Positions 49,911-59,600 of a stretch of 64,000 nt of DNA are shown piece after piece (positions within the stretch are counted from its first letter, which is position 1; each line of letters opens with the position of its first letter). Source of the DNA: Mactromeris polynyma (Eukaryota > Mollusca > Bivalvia > Venerida > Mactridae); assembly GCA_032209605.1 (NCBI GenBank), contig JASFXZ010000140.1, positions 1 to 64,000 of the forward strand. The letters are read 5' to 3'. Made by a program: the position numbers and the translations under genes. The notes beneath the pieces are model-generated. The model was given only the letters and a program-made list of their open reading frames with translations. It searched no databases and was not told the DNA's origin.

Positions 49911-50327
49911 ATGCATAGTTTGCTAAAAAATTCTATGAACACGATCATAACAAAATTACAACAATTTAACCCCGATGAAGGAGTTGATGCTTTGAGCACA
50001 CGAAATTATTTGTCCATCTTACCCAGTACGTTATTGGTCGAATTTTCGACATATTTGTACTCGGGAAATGAGTTGATCAAAGATGTTTTCTGGATGATTG
50101 AAGTAGATTGGATTATTCATGATCTTCTCGAGCAACGTTATTTGGTGGTGAAACATAGCGGAATGCGCAAATCGTTACAAACGGGTTGTATTGAGCAAAT
50201 TATTTCCATGTCCGGGTACATGACCAACGACGAAATATTGCGTTATACATCTAATCTACCAAAACAAGCTCTGTCGCAACTGAAAGAAAGCTTTCGACGC
50301 AATGCGTGGTGCAACTTAATTCACTAA
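49911..50327 (+). CDS. Unrecognised helical protein
   Basis: 138 aa, intact, without Cys clusters, signal peptide or membrane segment. Helical throughout (NTIITKLQQF, LLVEFSTYLYSGNELI, DEILRYTSNLPKQALSQLKE). It could be a small death-fold protein by size and helix content, but I see no signature. Its end is convergent with the next gene on the minus strand, 18 bases apart. Confidence 0.5.
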   Translation: MHSLLKNSMNTIITKLQQFNPDEGVDALSTRNYLSILPSTLLVEFSTYLYSGNELIKDVFWMIEVDWIIHDLLEQRYLVVKHSGMRKSLQTGCIEQIISMSGYMTNDEILRYTSNLPKQALSQLKESFRRNAWCNLIH

Positions 50328-50345
50328 CATTTGTTTGGTTATCGC

Positions 50346-50756
50346 TCAAACGTCCTCTCTACGTTCAGAAAGCCATGCGCGACGAAACTGACTGCTTTCG
50401 TCGTTCAAGAGTACATAATATTGTCGCAACAACCGACGGAGACTATCTCGCTCTAGTTGATTCAGTGGTCCGCGAGAAGAAACATCGTTATAAAACAATT
50501 CAGGCTCAAAACCATTTTCTTGAAGAAAATATTTCAGTGATAACATTGCTGCTCTCAAATTACGCTGAAGTGAAACCTGGGAGCGAGCGAATTCTGTCTT
50601 ATACCGAGTGATATTTTCGTTCAGTATGGCGAATGCTTGTTGCATTTCACAAATTTCGGAATTCAGTTTATTGGTTTCAATCTGATACTTACGAAGTGTT
50701 CTCCGAAGTTCTAAAAACTCGTCACGTTCATTTCGGTTGTTGTGGTTTTGTTGCAT
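50346..50756 (-). CDS. Coiled-coil protein, paralogue of the 53.4-kb gene
   Basis: 136 aa from the ATG at 50756. In-frame ATGs at 50843 and 50810 would add a hydrophobic N-terminus but they overlap a long TATATATA run that looks like the promoter. A coiled coil (RRTLRKYQIETNKLNSEICE) is followed by a domain with RNLRAAMLSLKYFL and LNQLERDSLRRLLRQYYVL, which matches the C-terminal domain of the gene at 53358-54122 (RSLRAAMMALRHSL, LTEHERNSLSDLLFQYFV). The two genes thus form a family, on opposite strands. Function unknown. Confidence 0.6.
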   Translation of the reverse strand: MQQNHNNRNERDEFLELRRTLRKYQIETNKLNSEICEMQQAFAILNENITRYKTEFARSQVSLQRNLRAAMLSLKYFLQENGFEPELFYNDVSSRGPLNQLERDSLRRLLRQYYVLLNDESSQFRRAWLSERREDV

Positions 50757-50863
50757 GTTTTTTGTTATAAATGCTGACAATAATACGATATATATATATA
50801 TTTTTCGCATGATATTTTGCATATAAAAGCCAGTTTTTATCATTCCTACATCATTTTTAGTCT

Positions 50864-51079
50864 CGGCCCGTATTCACAAAGGTTTTAAGACTGAATCTCA
50901 GACTTAGACTTTGAAATAGTAAATTTTCATTTTGATCCTATGTAATTGTTACACAATATATTTTGATAAAAATTATCCGTTTAAATATTATGAAAACGAA
51001 ATGGTTGTAAATTTAAATTTTGCAATTTTAAACTCTAAGTCTGAGATTCAGTCTTAAAACCTTTGTGAATACGGGCCCT
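50864..51079. mobile_element. MITE-like element, copy 5
   Basis: 216 bases. It begins CGGCCCGTATTCACAAAGG and ends CCTTTGTGAATACGGGCCC. This copy has near-perfect ends, which suggests that it is the youngest. It lies in viral block B, upstream of the next gene. Confidence 0.8.
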
Positions 51080-51105
51080 GGACTTCGAGCAGTCATTATT
51101 GCAAA

Positions 51106-51561
51106 ATGAGTACTAACCTAACCGTCGCACTAAAAGCATTTCAACATTTGTCAGACAGTAATCGTGACTCTGTATTTAACGACATTTCTGAAGTTTTGAG
51201 TCCGCTAGAAATTGAAATTGTGAAACGCGTTTTGGACGACAGAATACCAGACTGTACCAACGAATTATTACACAGAGATTTCCAATTTATTACAGTATAT
51301 GCACTAATGCAAGCAGTGAAATGTTTGTTTCGGAAGAAAAATATTGACTCATTCGTAGTTCGAAACGCTGTCATGAACGAAATGATTCATGATAAAGAGG
51401 CAGCGAAATGTGTTTTCCTTACTCTTGTATTGTTTGTATTTGATGACGATGGTGTTGTTGATCTTGTTCATGACGGTGTATCTGCTGTTGGTGCAATTGC
51501 TGCTGGCTGTAGTTGTTGGTTTTGGTGTAACTGCTGTTCTTGCTCTTGTTCTTGCTTTTGA
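51106..51561 (+). CDS. Unrecognised protein, 3' end antisense to a Gln-rich gene
   Basis: 151 aa. The first 105 residues are helical and look like protein (RDSVFNDISEVLSPLEIEIV, YALMQAVKCLFRKKN). The last 30 (GCSCWFWCNCCSCSCSCF) come from the antisense of the Gln/Lys repeat in the opposite gene and may not be original. Either the gene lost its own end when the two came together, or the stop is used as is. It starts 27 bases after a MITE. No similarity recognised. Confidence 0.45.
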   Translation: MSTNLTVALKAFQHLSDSNRDSVFNDISEVLSPLEIEIVKRVLDDRIPDCTNELLHRDFQFITVYALMQAVKCLFRKKNIDSFVVRNAVMNEMIHDKEAAKCVFLTLVLFVFDDDGVVDLVHDGVSAVGAIAAGCSCWFWCNCCSCSCSCF

Positions 51562-52052
51562 GACTGTTGTTCTTGCTTTTTTATCTCCTGGTCTTGCTTT
51601 TCTATCTCCTGGTCTTGCTTTTCCAAGCGCTGGTCTTGCTTTTCCAAGCGCTGTTCTTGCTTTTCCAAGCGCTGTTCTTGCTTTTGCAACTGCTGTTTTA
51701 GCTTTTGCAAGCGCTGGTCTTGCTTTTTTAACTGCTGTTCTTGCTTTTGCAACTGCTGTTTTAGCTTTTGCAAGCCCTGTTTTTGCTTTTGCAAGTGCTG
51801 CCTATGCGTTAGATTATGTTGACCCAATTCATTGAGCTGAAATAATCATAATTGTATTAAAAATAAATGATATCAGGAAGTACACGTAAAAAGTTAAACA
51901 TTCTAAATCATAGCATTTTTAAAAAATATATAGAAAATTTAATATAAAATTAATGTAGTTACCTGTTGTATTAATATTTTATTTTTTTCAATCTCCCTCT
52001 GGAGATCAGTCCTCACTTCACTCAATATCTGAAGTAACGTTGTTATTTCCAT
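51468..52052 (-). CDS. Gln/Lys-rich coiled-coil protein, two exons
   Basis: Exon 1 (51963-52052, 30 codons) reads MEITTLLQILSEVRTDLQRE and more up to IQQ, then GTAACT. Exon 2 (51468-51836) follows ATTTCAG in phase. Together 152 aa. Most of exon 2 is a 7-residue repeat of the type QKQEQRLEKQDQ, encoded by a 21-base imperfect tandem repeat (51560-51790), predicted to form a long coiled coil. It ends QPAAIAPTADTPS. Exon 1 starts with a leucine-rich helix. Function unknown. It overlaps the plus-strand gene at 51106 tail to tail. Confidence 0.6.
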
Positions 52053-52452
52053 TTTTCAGAATGGAGAAACAAATGAATAAGACAGTCTTTTATACTGTTT
52101 TGGGTATGTTAATAATTCAGAAATAATTATATCAGAGAATTAATTTGAAAAATACTTACACAGAATATTTGTGTGAGATTTTCATAAGCTACACTGTCAT
52201 AACAAAAAGTATCATACTACGTTTGGAACATTAATGTCCACCTATTTCAGAATATATTATTTATTTTTAAATCAATTCTAAGGTTATTCTGGGTTGTGTT
52301 TTTTCAATTATTTATAAAAAATAAACTCGACTCTTTATGAAAGAAAGATTATTATTCAGATTATATTCAGTATATATATAATTTTCATTATAATTTTCGC
52401 GACAGTTCTATACTGCGATCTGTTGGAGACCTGCGACCGCATCATAAAGAGG

Positions 52453-53253
52453 ATGGAAAAAAACAGGAGACGCATTTTGGCGAGATACGAACACGAGAAC
52501 CTTGATCAGACTTATGTCGATCTCTCTTATCTGCCACCAGAATTGAGGGAGATAATCTACTCCAAAGTGGTTCAACAACGCACTGTTTCTCGGCACTTTA
52601 AGATGGAATTGTTAAACGAATGGCTTTCTAGGCGCGTCAATGAGGCGTTGTTCGATGTAACATTTCGATCATTGGAATGTGGTCTCAACAAACTTGCAGC
52701 CGTTTTGGAAGATGTTACCACGAGAGAATCTTTGGACGCTAAAGTAAAAACTGAGGCGATTAACCTCTTGCAAGATTTCGTTCAACGCGTTTCACCATAC
52801 CCAGACACTTCACTGACGAACAGCGAAATAATCACATCAGCGTGCTTTTTCGTGTTTCGCTTGCTACAGATTGCCGATTCAAATACGCACGATTTGTTAC
52901 AAATCGTCGAAAAATGCCAGGAATTAAAAGACTCGGATAAGAACATGATTGCGAAGTTGATTGCTTCAATTCTTTTCGAAAGCGATTCAGACACTGGCTT
53001 TGATATGGACATTGACTGGATGATGAATGTCAAATGTTGGAAACCAATAATCAAAGCAACACTACAGATACTTACAATTTGTCCCAAAATTACTGACTTA
53101 GACATAGACAATGTACGACACATTTATCGACATACGTTAACAGATTTTGAACGAAACACTATTGTCGTGTGGAACATGTGGATACAATACACGGATTGTG
53201 TTCCACAAAAGAAGCATTTTTGGATCAGTTTTGACGGACGTTTGTATGAATAA
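52453..53253 (+). CDS. Stand-alone copy of the helical domain of the BIR gene
   Basis: 266 aa. From about residue 14 on it is nearly identical to the C-terminal domain of the BIR gene at 14-15.6 kb (YVDLSYLPPELREIIYSKVV, LLQDFVQRVSP, DSDTGFDMDIDWMMN), with about ten scattered substitutions, and the DNA is similarly close. The BIR part is missing; similarity starts at TTTTGGCGAGAT. I chose the ATG at 52453 because the frame upstream has no ATG. The C-terminus (FWISFDGRLYE) differs from the other copy, whose end is MITE-derived. Here only a decayed piece of MITE end (CGTTTGTATGAATAAGGACC) follows. Confidence 0.7.
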   Translation: MEKNRRRILARYEHENLDQTYVDLSYLPPELREIIYSKVVQQRTVSRHFKMELLNEWLSRRVNEALFDVTFRSLECGLNKLAAVLEDVTTRESLDAKVKTEAINLLQDFVQRVSPYPDTSLTNSEIITSACFFVFRLLQIADSNTHDLLQIVEKCQELKDSDKNMIAKLIASILFESDSDTGFDMDIDWMMNVKCWKPIIKATLQILTICPKITDLDIDNVRHIYRHTLTDFERNTIVVWNMWIQYTDCVPQKKHFWISFDGRLYE

Positions 53254-53357
53254 GGACCCAGGATAGTTACGAAATACGAAATTGCTGAATGAGAAAAATA
53301 AATATATTATGAAAATATTCTCAATCGTAGTTTTCTTTACTCATCTGTCAGAACAAT

Positions 53358-54122
53358 ATGCGGCACGAAATCACCCCGCAACTACTAACGCCTGAACAGC
53401 TAGTCAGTAAAATCGATGCAATGGAAGTGATAATAGATACGATGAAAACCTCATACAAGCAAATGAAACAGAATAAAAAACATTTGCGTACACAATTGAA
53501 AACGGCCAAAACACAGATACGGGTATATGATGAACAATTGAAAACAGCCAAAACAGAGATAAGGGCATTACTTGAACAAGAGACTCGGTGCAGGCAGGCG
53601 TCTAAAGCGCACGAAGAGAGTGCTGTCGCAATAAACCAACATTTGCGTACACAATTGAAAACGACCAAAACACAGATACAGGTATATGCTGAACAATTGA
53701 AAACAGCCAAAACACAGATACAGGTATATGATGAACAATTGAAAACAGCCAAAACAGAGATACAGGTATATGATGAACAATTGAAAACAGCCAAAACAGA
53801 GATCATAAGGGTATTACTTGAACAAGAGACTCGGTGCAGGCAGGCGTCTAAAGTGCACGAAGATAGGGCTGCCGAAATGACTGAAATGTTTTTCAAAACC
53901 CGACGCAGTTTGCGTGCGGCAATGATGGCTCTAAGGCACTCGCTCCGAGATCGAAAAGCAGAGTTAGAGTCGTTTCAGCTCGAATTGGCTAGTTTGCTTA
54001 CTGAGCACGAACGAAATAGTCTGAGTGATTTGTTATTTCAGTATTTCGTTGGGCACAAAACAGACCCAGACATGCTCCGAAAGTGGAAACTCGAAAGAAA
54101 TATCGACAACGTGATTAATTGA
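53358..54122 (+). CDS. Coiled-coil protein with tandem QLKTAKT repeats
   Basis: 254 aa. A long coiled coil from about 15 to 170 contains repeats of 14 residues (QLKTAKTQIQVYDE) encoded by a 42-base tandem repeat at 53490-53800. Two longer blocks (RTQLKT... and LLEQETRCRQASK) also occur twice. The C-terminal domain (RSLRAAMMALRHSL, LTEHERNSLSDLLFQYFV) is shared with the gene at 50346-50756. It may be a structural or scaffold protein. Repeat number probably varies. Confidence 0.65.
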   Translation: MRHEITPQLLTPEQLVSKIDAMEVIIDTMKTSYKQMKQNKKHLRTQLKTAKTQIRVYDEQLKTAKTEIRALLEQETRCRQASKAHEESAVAINQHLRTQLKTTKTQIQVYAEQLKTAKTQIQVYDEQLKTAKTEIQVYDEQLKTAKTEIIRVLLEQETRCRQASKVHEDRAAEMTEMFFKTRRSLRAAMMALRHSLRDRKAELESFQLELASLLTEHERNSLSDLLFQYFVGHKTDPDMLRKWKLERNIDNVIN

Positions 54123-54188
54123 CAATGCATTATTTTAAAGGAATAAGATTGTGTATATTTCCCTAGTTGTATCAAAGCTATCGCTACC

Positions 54189-54761
54189 ATGACATCGATA
54201 CTCACTCCTTCGCGTCTTGAAAACTTGTTGGGACAACACTCCAAAGTCAGAGTGACTGACGATTTCGTGTTTTTCTTTGGGAAGGAAAATCCATTCAGTA
54301 ATATGTACGAAGCGACTATTGACGTTGACGGCACGTCTTACAGCTGCTGTGAACAATATTTCCAGTTCAAAAAGATGTCACGATACGGCGAACATAACAT
54401 TGCCTCTGAAATAATGAGGACCAAAAACCCGTACATGATGAAGCAACTGGGTAGAACGAAAATCAAGCATTTTGACAAAACTGACTGGGATGTCGCGTCA
54501 GTAGACCTGCTTCGGGAAGCAAATCGAATGAAATACATGCAACATCCAGTACTAAAAGAAATATTGTTAGCTACCGAGGACAGGTTTCTTGTAGAAGCAA
54601 GTCCAAATGATAAGATATGGGGAATTGGCATGTCTATGTTTGATCCAAATATCTTGTTTGAAGTATCATACATGCGAGATACTGATGTTTCGAAATGGAA
54701 TGGACTCAATAAATTTGGATTGATTCTCATGGACCTTCGTCAGGAATTTCAAACTATGTAA
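54189..54761 (+). CDS. NADAR-domain protein (YbiA/RibX-like N-glycosidase family)
   Basis: 190 aa covering a whole NADAR (DUF1768) domain: FFFGKENPFSNMYEATIDVD, CCEQYFQFKKM, a middle helix region with REANRMKYMQHPVLKEILL, and the end motif SPNDKIWGIGMS. The N-terminal FGKxxPFSN, the EQYFQ and the WGIG motifs are the family signature. Cellular and phage members act on ADP-ribose-linked compounds; some remove ADP-ribose from guanosine in nucleic acid. In a viral context it could reverse host ADP-ribosylation of viral DNA or clear NAD-derived products. Intact, intronless, and the last gene before host sequence. A poly(A) signal AATAAA follows at about 54768. Confidence 0.88.
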   Translation: MTSILTPSRLENLLGQHSKVRVTDDFVFFFGKENPFSNMYEATIDVDGTSYSCCEQYFQFKKMSRYGEHNIASEIMRTKNPYMMKQLGRTKIKHFDKTDWDVASVDLLREANRMKYMQHPVLKEILLATEDRFLVEASPNDKIWGIGMSMFDPNILFEVSYMRDTDVSKWNGLNKFGLILMDLRQEFQTM

Positions 54762-54794
54762 AATAAAAAATAAATATCTAAATTTATTTCTAGT

Positions 54795-56035
54795 TGTTTT
54801 TATTATTCAAGTGCCACAATGGCGCGGTGAAATGAAAATACGAACACTATTTACGAGCTCATTTCTATCTTTTATTCACAATTTAGCGGGGGGTAATTAT
54901 GGGGGGGGGTCTTTTCCAGACATGCCCCCCCCTTTTCTACATATCTCGGACAGAAAATAAAACACGACACTTTACCTCCTAAGAGATAAAAAATTTGAAA
55001 CAGAAACAGATGTCGGTTAGGATATATTTTTCAAAATGTTGCAAAAAAACATTATTTCATTTAACATACCGGAAGACATCATTCTATATATGCAGTTTAT
55101 CTATTTTAAAGATATTTCTTGTTTGATATTTGACCGTTTTAACTTTCTGATATAGTCGCAGTAAACGAAATAATCCTTCGTTCCGTGATACTCAATTTCA
55201 TTGGTCGGCACGATCAAGTGGCTACTGAGTTTAAAACAGACAGTTATTTTTCCGTTTTAGAACTAGCTTTTAGATCTAGCTAATCGGTTTAACTCATGCC
55301 ATTTAGCATTTACAGAAGGCTGTGTTTCGTTTTTCATCGAGGATTGTACTGTTACGTATTACAAATATTGTGTCGACTTTTTTAAGTACCACCAAACGCT
55401 GAGTAACGGGATGACGCATTTTAAAATATACGCAGATTCCACATCGACAGATGAAAGGCCTTAAATTACTACAGATTTACAGGTATCGGAATAATTTTGG
55501 CAAGCCAACGAAACGTAAGTCACTTGTTTTTTATTTGTTCTGTACGGTACGGTACAGGTACCGCTCAGGTATCGTCTATAGTAGTGTGGCAATTTGAGAG
55601 GCATACATCCGAATTAGTTCCCGTTTTCAAAACACAAAAAAGACTGAAAGCCGGTAACCAGCTAAAAACGTCCAAATCCAAAGTTCTCACAACGAAATAG
55701 TCCCAAAATTCACCCAACGAAGCAATAAAAGTATCATAAATGATTCAAGACAACGAAATGTTGAAAAATTGACGTGCCAAAGTGGTTTGTGAACTTATAA
55801 GCTGTTGATATCAAGTTCAAAGTGTTTAAAGACGATTTCGGTAACGATGGTTGTTTTTTGCGCATTGGTTTGTGGAGGTCGCTAAATGGATGGCAGAGGC
55901 GGAGTTACGTCTGGACGGGCGGGACTTTTATATAAGGTAGCGTCATTTTATCATGGACCTGTCTTAAAAGAGTCATTTTATATATACATACATGCTTAAA
56001 CATATAAACTACTATCGACAAAATTCGAACTGGTA
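54795..56035. other. No gene; probable right junction of block B with host DNA
   Basis: Starts with AT-rich sequence and a G-run/C-run inverted tract (see separate entry). Short frames near 55.5 kb have no motif. A small GGTACGGTACAGGTACC repeat lies at about 55540-55560. Confidence 0.45.
54885..54937. repeat. G-run and C-run inverted tract
   Basis: GCGGGGGGTAATTATGGGGG with ten G in the second run, then TCTTTTCCAGACATG and a run of eight C. The two runs can pair as a hairpin. It lies about 125 bases after the last viral gene. Confidence 0.7.
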
Positions 56036-56039
56036 ACGA

Positions 56040-56175
56040 ACGCACATCTTACGAAAACCCCGTTTGGTGCCTCTTGGGTGAATGAAAACCCCGTCTGGTG
56101 TCTCTTGGGTGAATGAAAACCCCGTTTGGTGCCTCTTGTGTGAATGAAAACCCCGTTTGGTGCTTCTTGGGTGAA
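56040..56175. repeat. About 33-base tandem repeat, four units
   Basis: Unit GAAAACCCCGTTTGGTGCCTC followed by TTGGGTGAAT. Minus-strand frames across it (HTRGTKRG type) are artefacts. Confidence 0.9.
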
Positions 56176-56659
56176 AATATGATTGGTCAAATATACTCTA
56201 AGTATTCGCGATCATGAACTGCTTAATCTAAGAAATCCGTGTACATGCAGAACAGAAATTTGCTATGTCAGTAAATTTATTGAGGTTGATTAAAGACAAA
56301 ACAGTGAAAATGGACTTGAAAAGTGTTTTCTTAATTTTGAGGTGGTCTTATTATTGAGGTGGTCTTTACGTGATGTTTTATACTGTATAGCATTTTGGAA
56401 AACAAATAAACATATTTCATAATTTCAGTAATATAATATGAACCCTCAAACATTATTTTTTTATTTCTCAAGTTACTGTATATCGTACTAGAATCTCTCA
56501 ACACTAACAGCTACGATATTGGAAGTGTAAATCACTATCTAAGCAGCGCAGATCACTGACATGACGACTGGTAACGGTTAATATGTTGGTTAATGGAAAC
56601 TGAGATCATTTGGCTCGACACGTCATTTTTCTGTGAGTCTAAAGTCCGTTATATTCGAA

Positions 56660-59600
56660 ATGACGGGTAGCGGTGACGGTGAATTTGGAAAATATCCGGC
56701 TTATATTGGTATTTTGCTAACTTTGTGTGTGATAGGTATGTGTTATTTCATTGATGTTATTCAAACTTTTTACCTTTCAGATTTATTTAGCGTGATATAT
56801 ACTAACTTCCTACATATGGTCACTTGTTTATTTTTGTGTAACTACGGGGATTGAACCAGACTCCTTCGGCGTGGAAGTTTTTGCGCCTTACATATTATAA
56901 AATATTTCTCCTAAATATGCGGTATAATAATTTAACGTGAATAAACTGGCATTTAAACAAAATCGATTTTATTTTTTAACTTAATTATATTACATATTGT
57001 TCGATTAAATCTAAGAACAAAAACGCTGATGAACTTAACTCCAAAAAATATTGCAGATCTTTAAATATTGGAATACAATATTCTCCATTCTTTGTTTACA
57101 TTGGCAAGAAATATTAATGTGTTTATATCCCGGACAATATTGACGGTCCGGGTGTGGTAATGTATGGGGACTTTTTCTGTACAAAATATGACTAAGTTTT
57201 TGAAGTCAAAAGCTTTCTTTCACAAAGCACGGTTTAAACATGTATATTTTCCTTTTCAATGCTCTTTTTTATTCAACATTTTCATAAAAAATACAGGTAT
57301 GTCATCTTTAAGGGATGGTCGAAACTATGCAAATTTCATAGATTTTCATCTATTATGTGTTGCCAAAAATAAAATGAAATATTCCATAAAAAATAAATTA
57401 ACGGGTTAAAACTAAATGAACGTAAAAACTGTAAACCCGTATTTCATAAGGCGCGGAACATAGCTTTTTGAAAGACATCATTTCGCGCATTAAGGATTTA
57501 ACAAAGATACATTGTCATTGAAAATTGTGAGATATCCGTATGATACATATATGATTTCGATTTCTTCGTGAAGTATATCGTCTTGTCATTCATATGAAGC
57601 CTAGAAAATATTTACTTCTGAAGTTTCTGACATACGATCCGACCTATAAATATCAACAATTTAATCTCGCTTGTAAATACGAAACTTCAGGAGACAGTTT
57701 GATCAATGAATTTCTAAAATGATGTAAAAGATATATAGAGATGATACTTAAAGTTGTTGTTATAGTAACTATGCAATATTATCAAAGCGCTGAAAGCGCT
57801 GAAAGCACTGAAGTTGTTCGGTATTAATCACTGATTTTGAATTCAACACTTCAAGATTCACAGAAAGAACGAATCATTAGTGTCCATTGTTGAACCATTA
57901 AATTTAATCGCACACTAAAGATTACTACCAGTATTGAGTATGTTATGCAAGTTACGCTCAGATGTTGAACTATTTTAACCGATTCACTTACCTGTTATTC
58001 TTGCGCCACTTCCGTATTAAGGCAATACGACTGTCGAAAATTACCATCAAACTAGTACCGAACAACTAATTACAACACGAATAATTTGAGCACTGAGCAC
58101 TATTTACAACATCTTCTGTAAGTGACCTCATTTCAAGAATACGCAACATGTGATGTCACTATATGCAAGCAGGAAACAATACTTACTCCATACGGTCATT
58201 TCATTTTCATATTGCCATATGGGGCAAATTTTACTTACTGTCAGTACACGGTGACGTCACATGTGGCGTTTTCTGGAAATAGCGTCACTCAAAGAAGAGG
58301 TTGGATATCGTACAGCGGCGCTCATATATTGTTTCTCCGTACACGTTACTGAACGTGAATCATGTCTTTTACTTCTCGGCATTATCATAAAACGAACAAG
58401 TTATGTCACATTTATATGTGTTGTATATCATCACATTTATTTCGTCATGTCAACACATTTCTCTACACAATTTTGTTTCGTTTATTCGACAACCTTCTAC
58501 CCGAGTACTTGGTAACATCCAAACTAAATATCATGTCCCCGTGTATCTTCTTAGGCACGTCGAAATGAAACCATGTATTATTCGAAATAACATTTCGGAC
58601 CCAATTAATTCGAATGAACGAGGTCCGACTGTATTGTAGTTGAGATCCTACCCTAACGTTGGAGGAGAATGGCTAAAAGCAAAACACTACACACCAGAAT
58701 TCATTGAAATTGATGTATCATTATACCCGGTTACTTACTCGCAATTTGTTAAAAATATCATTTAAACTTTATCTATATCATAAAATTAATATGGTCGATA
58801 ATTCGCCACGCGTCGCATGTTTCACTGACGTTAAGGTGATGTCGACAACTATTATATTAACCTGAAAGTTACGGAATCCGGTTAGTGCCACAATAAAAGT
58901 TGACATGCGATGAACGACAGGAATGTCGCGTTATCGCATTGTCGTATTTCGCGTCTGGAGCACGAAATGTCGCGGTAAATATCGTGTGTCGCTACGCATG
59001 TCGTGTGTCACCTCGCATGCCGTGTGTCGTATCGTGTGTCGTGTCGAAATGTCGTGCCGTGAATCGTTTCGTATGTCGTGTGTCGCGGTCCAAGCGCGAC
59101 ACACGACATTCACTGTGGCACTTATCTGATTCCATAGAAAGTAAATATCATTTAATGCCGCATAGATTTCATGCCTTTTAACTGGTTCAAAAAGTACAAT
59201 TTCAAACGTACTCGAGTAGACGTAAATAACCTAATAGTGCAAGGTCAAATGAAAATAAAAGAGGATTGGCTTAAAGTCAATCCAAGTCACTTGTTCGGAA
59301 CACTTTTGAAGAAGTCCTGGAATCAACATTTTCAAATCAAGTTTGTTCTGTTTCCTCGAAACGTACATCTTCTATTAGATCTCCAAAATTAATGTTGTCA
59401 ACTCACGTACACTTTCTTACCTGATTGGATTGAATGACATGTCTGTCGAGTGTCGGGGCTCATGTTTTGTTCGTAATTGTTTTAATGACGAGAGAGCTTC
59501 ACCGACTTTGATTGCGCTAATCTTCGTTTACCATGCGACCTTTTTAATGATCGATGGTCGACCTTACGTATCTGTTCACTAGTTTCTCACATTTAAGCAC

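Noticed and set aside
58900..59181. Cys/Arg-rich frames on both strands
   Set aside because: They are the TCGTGTG simple repeat.
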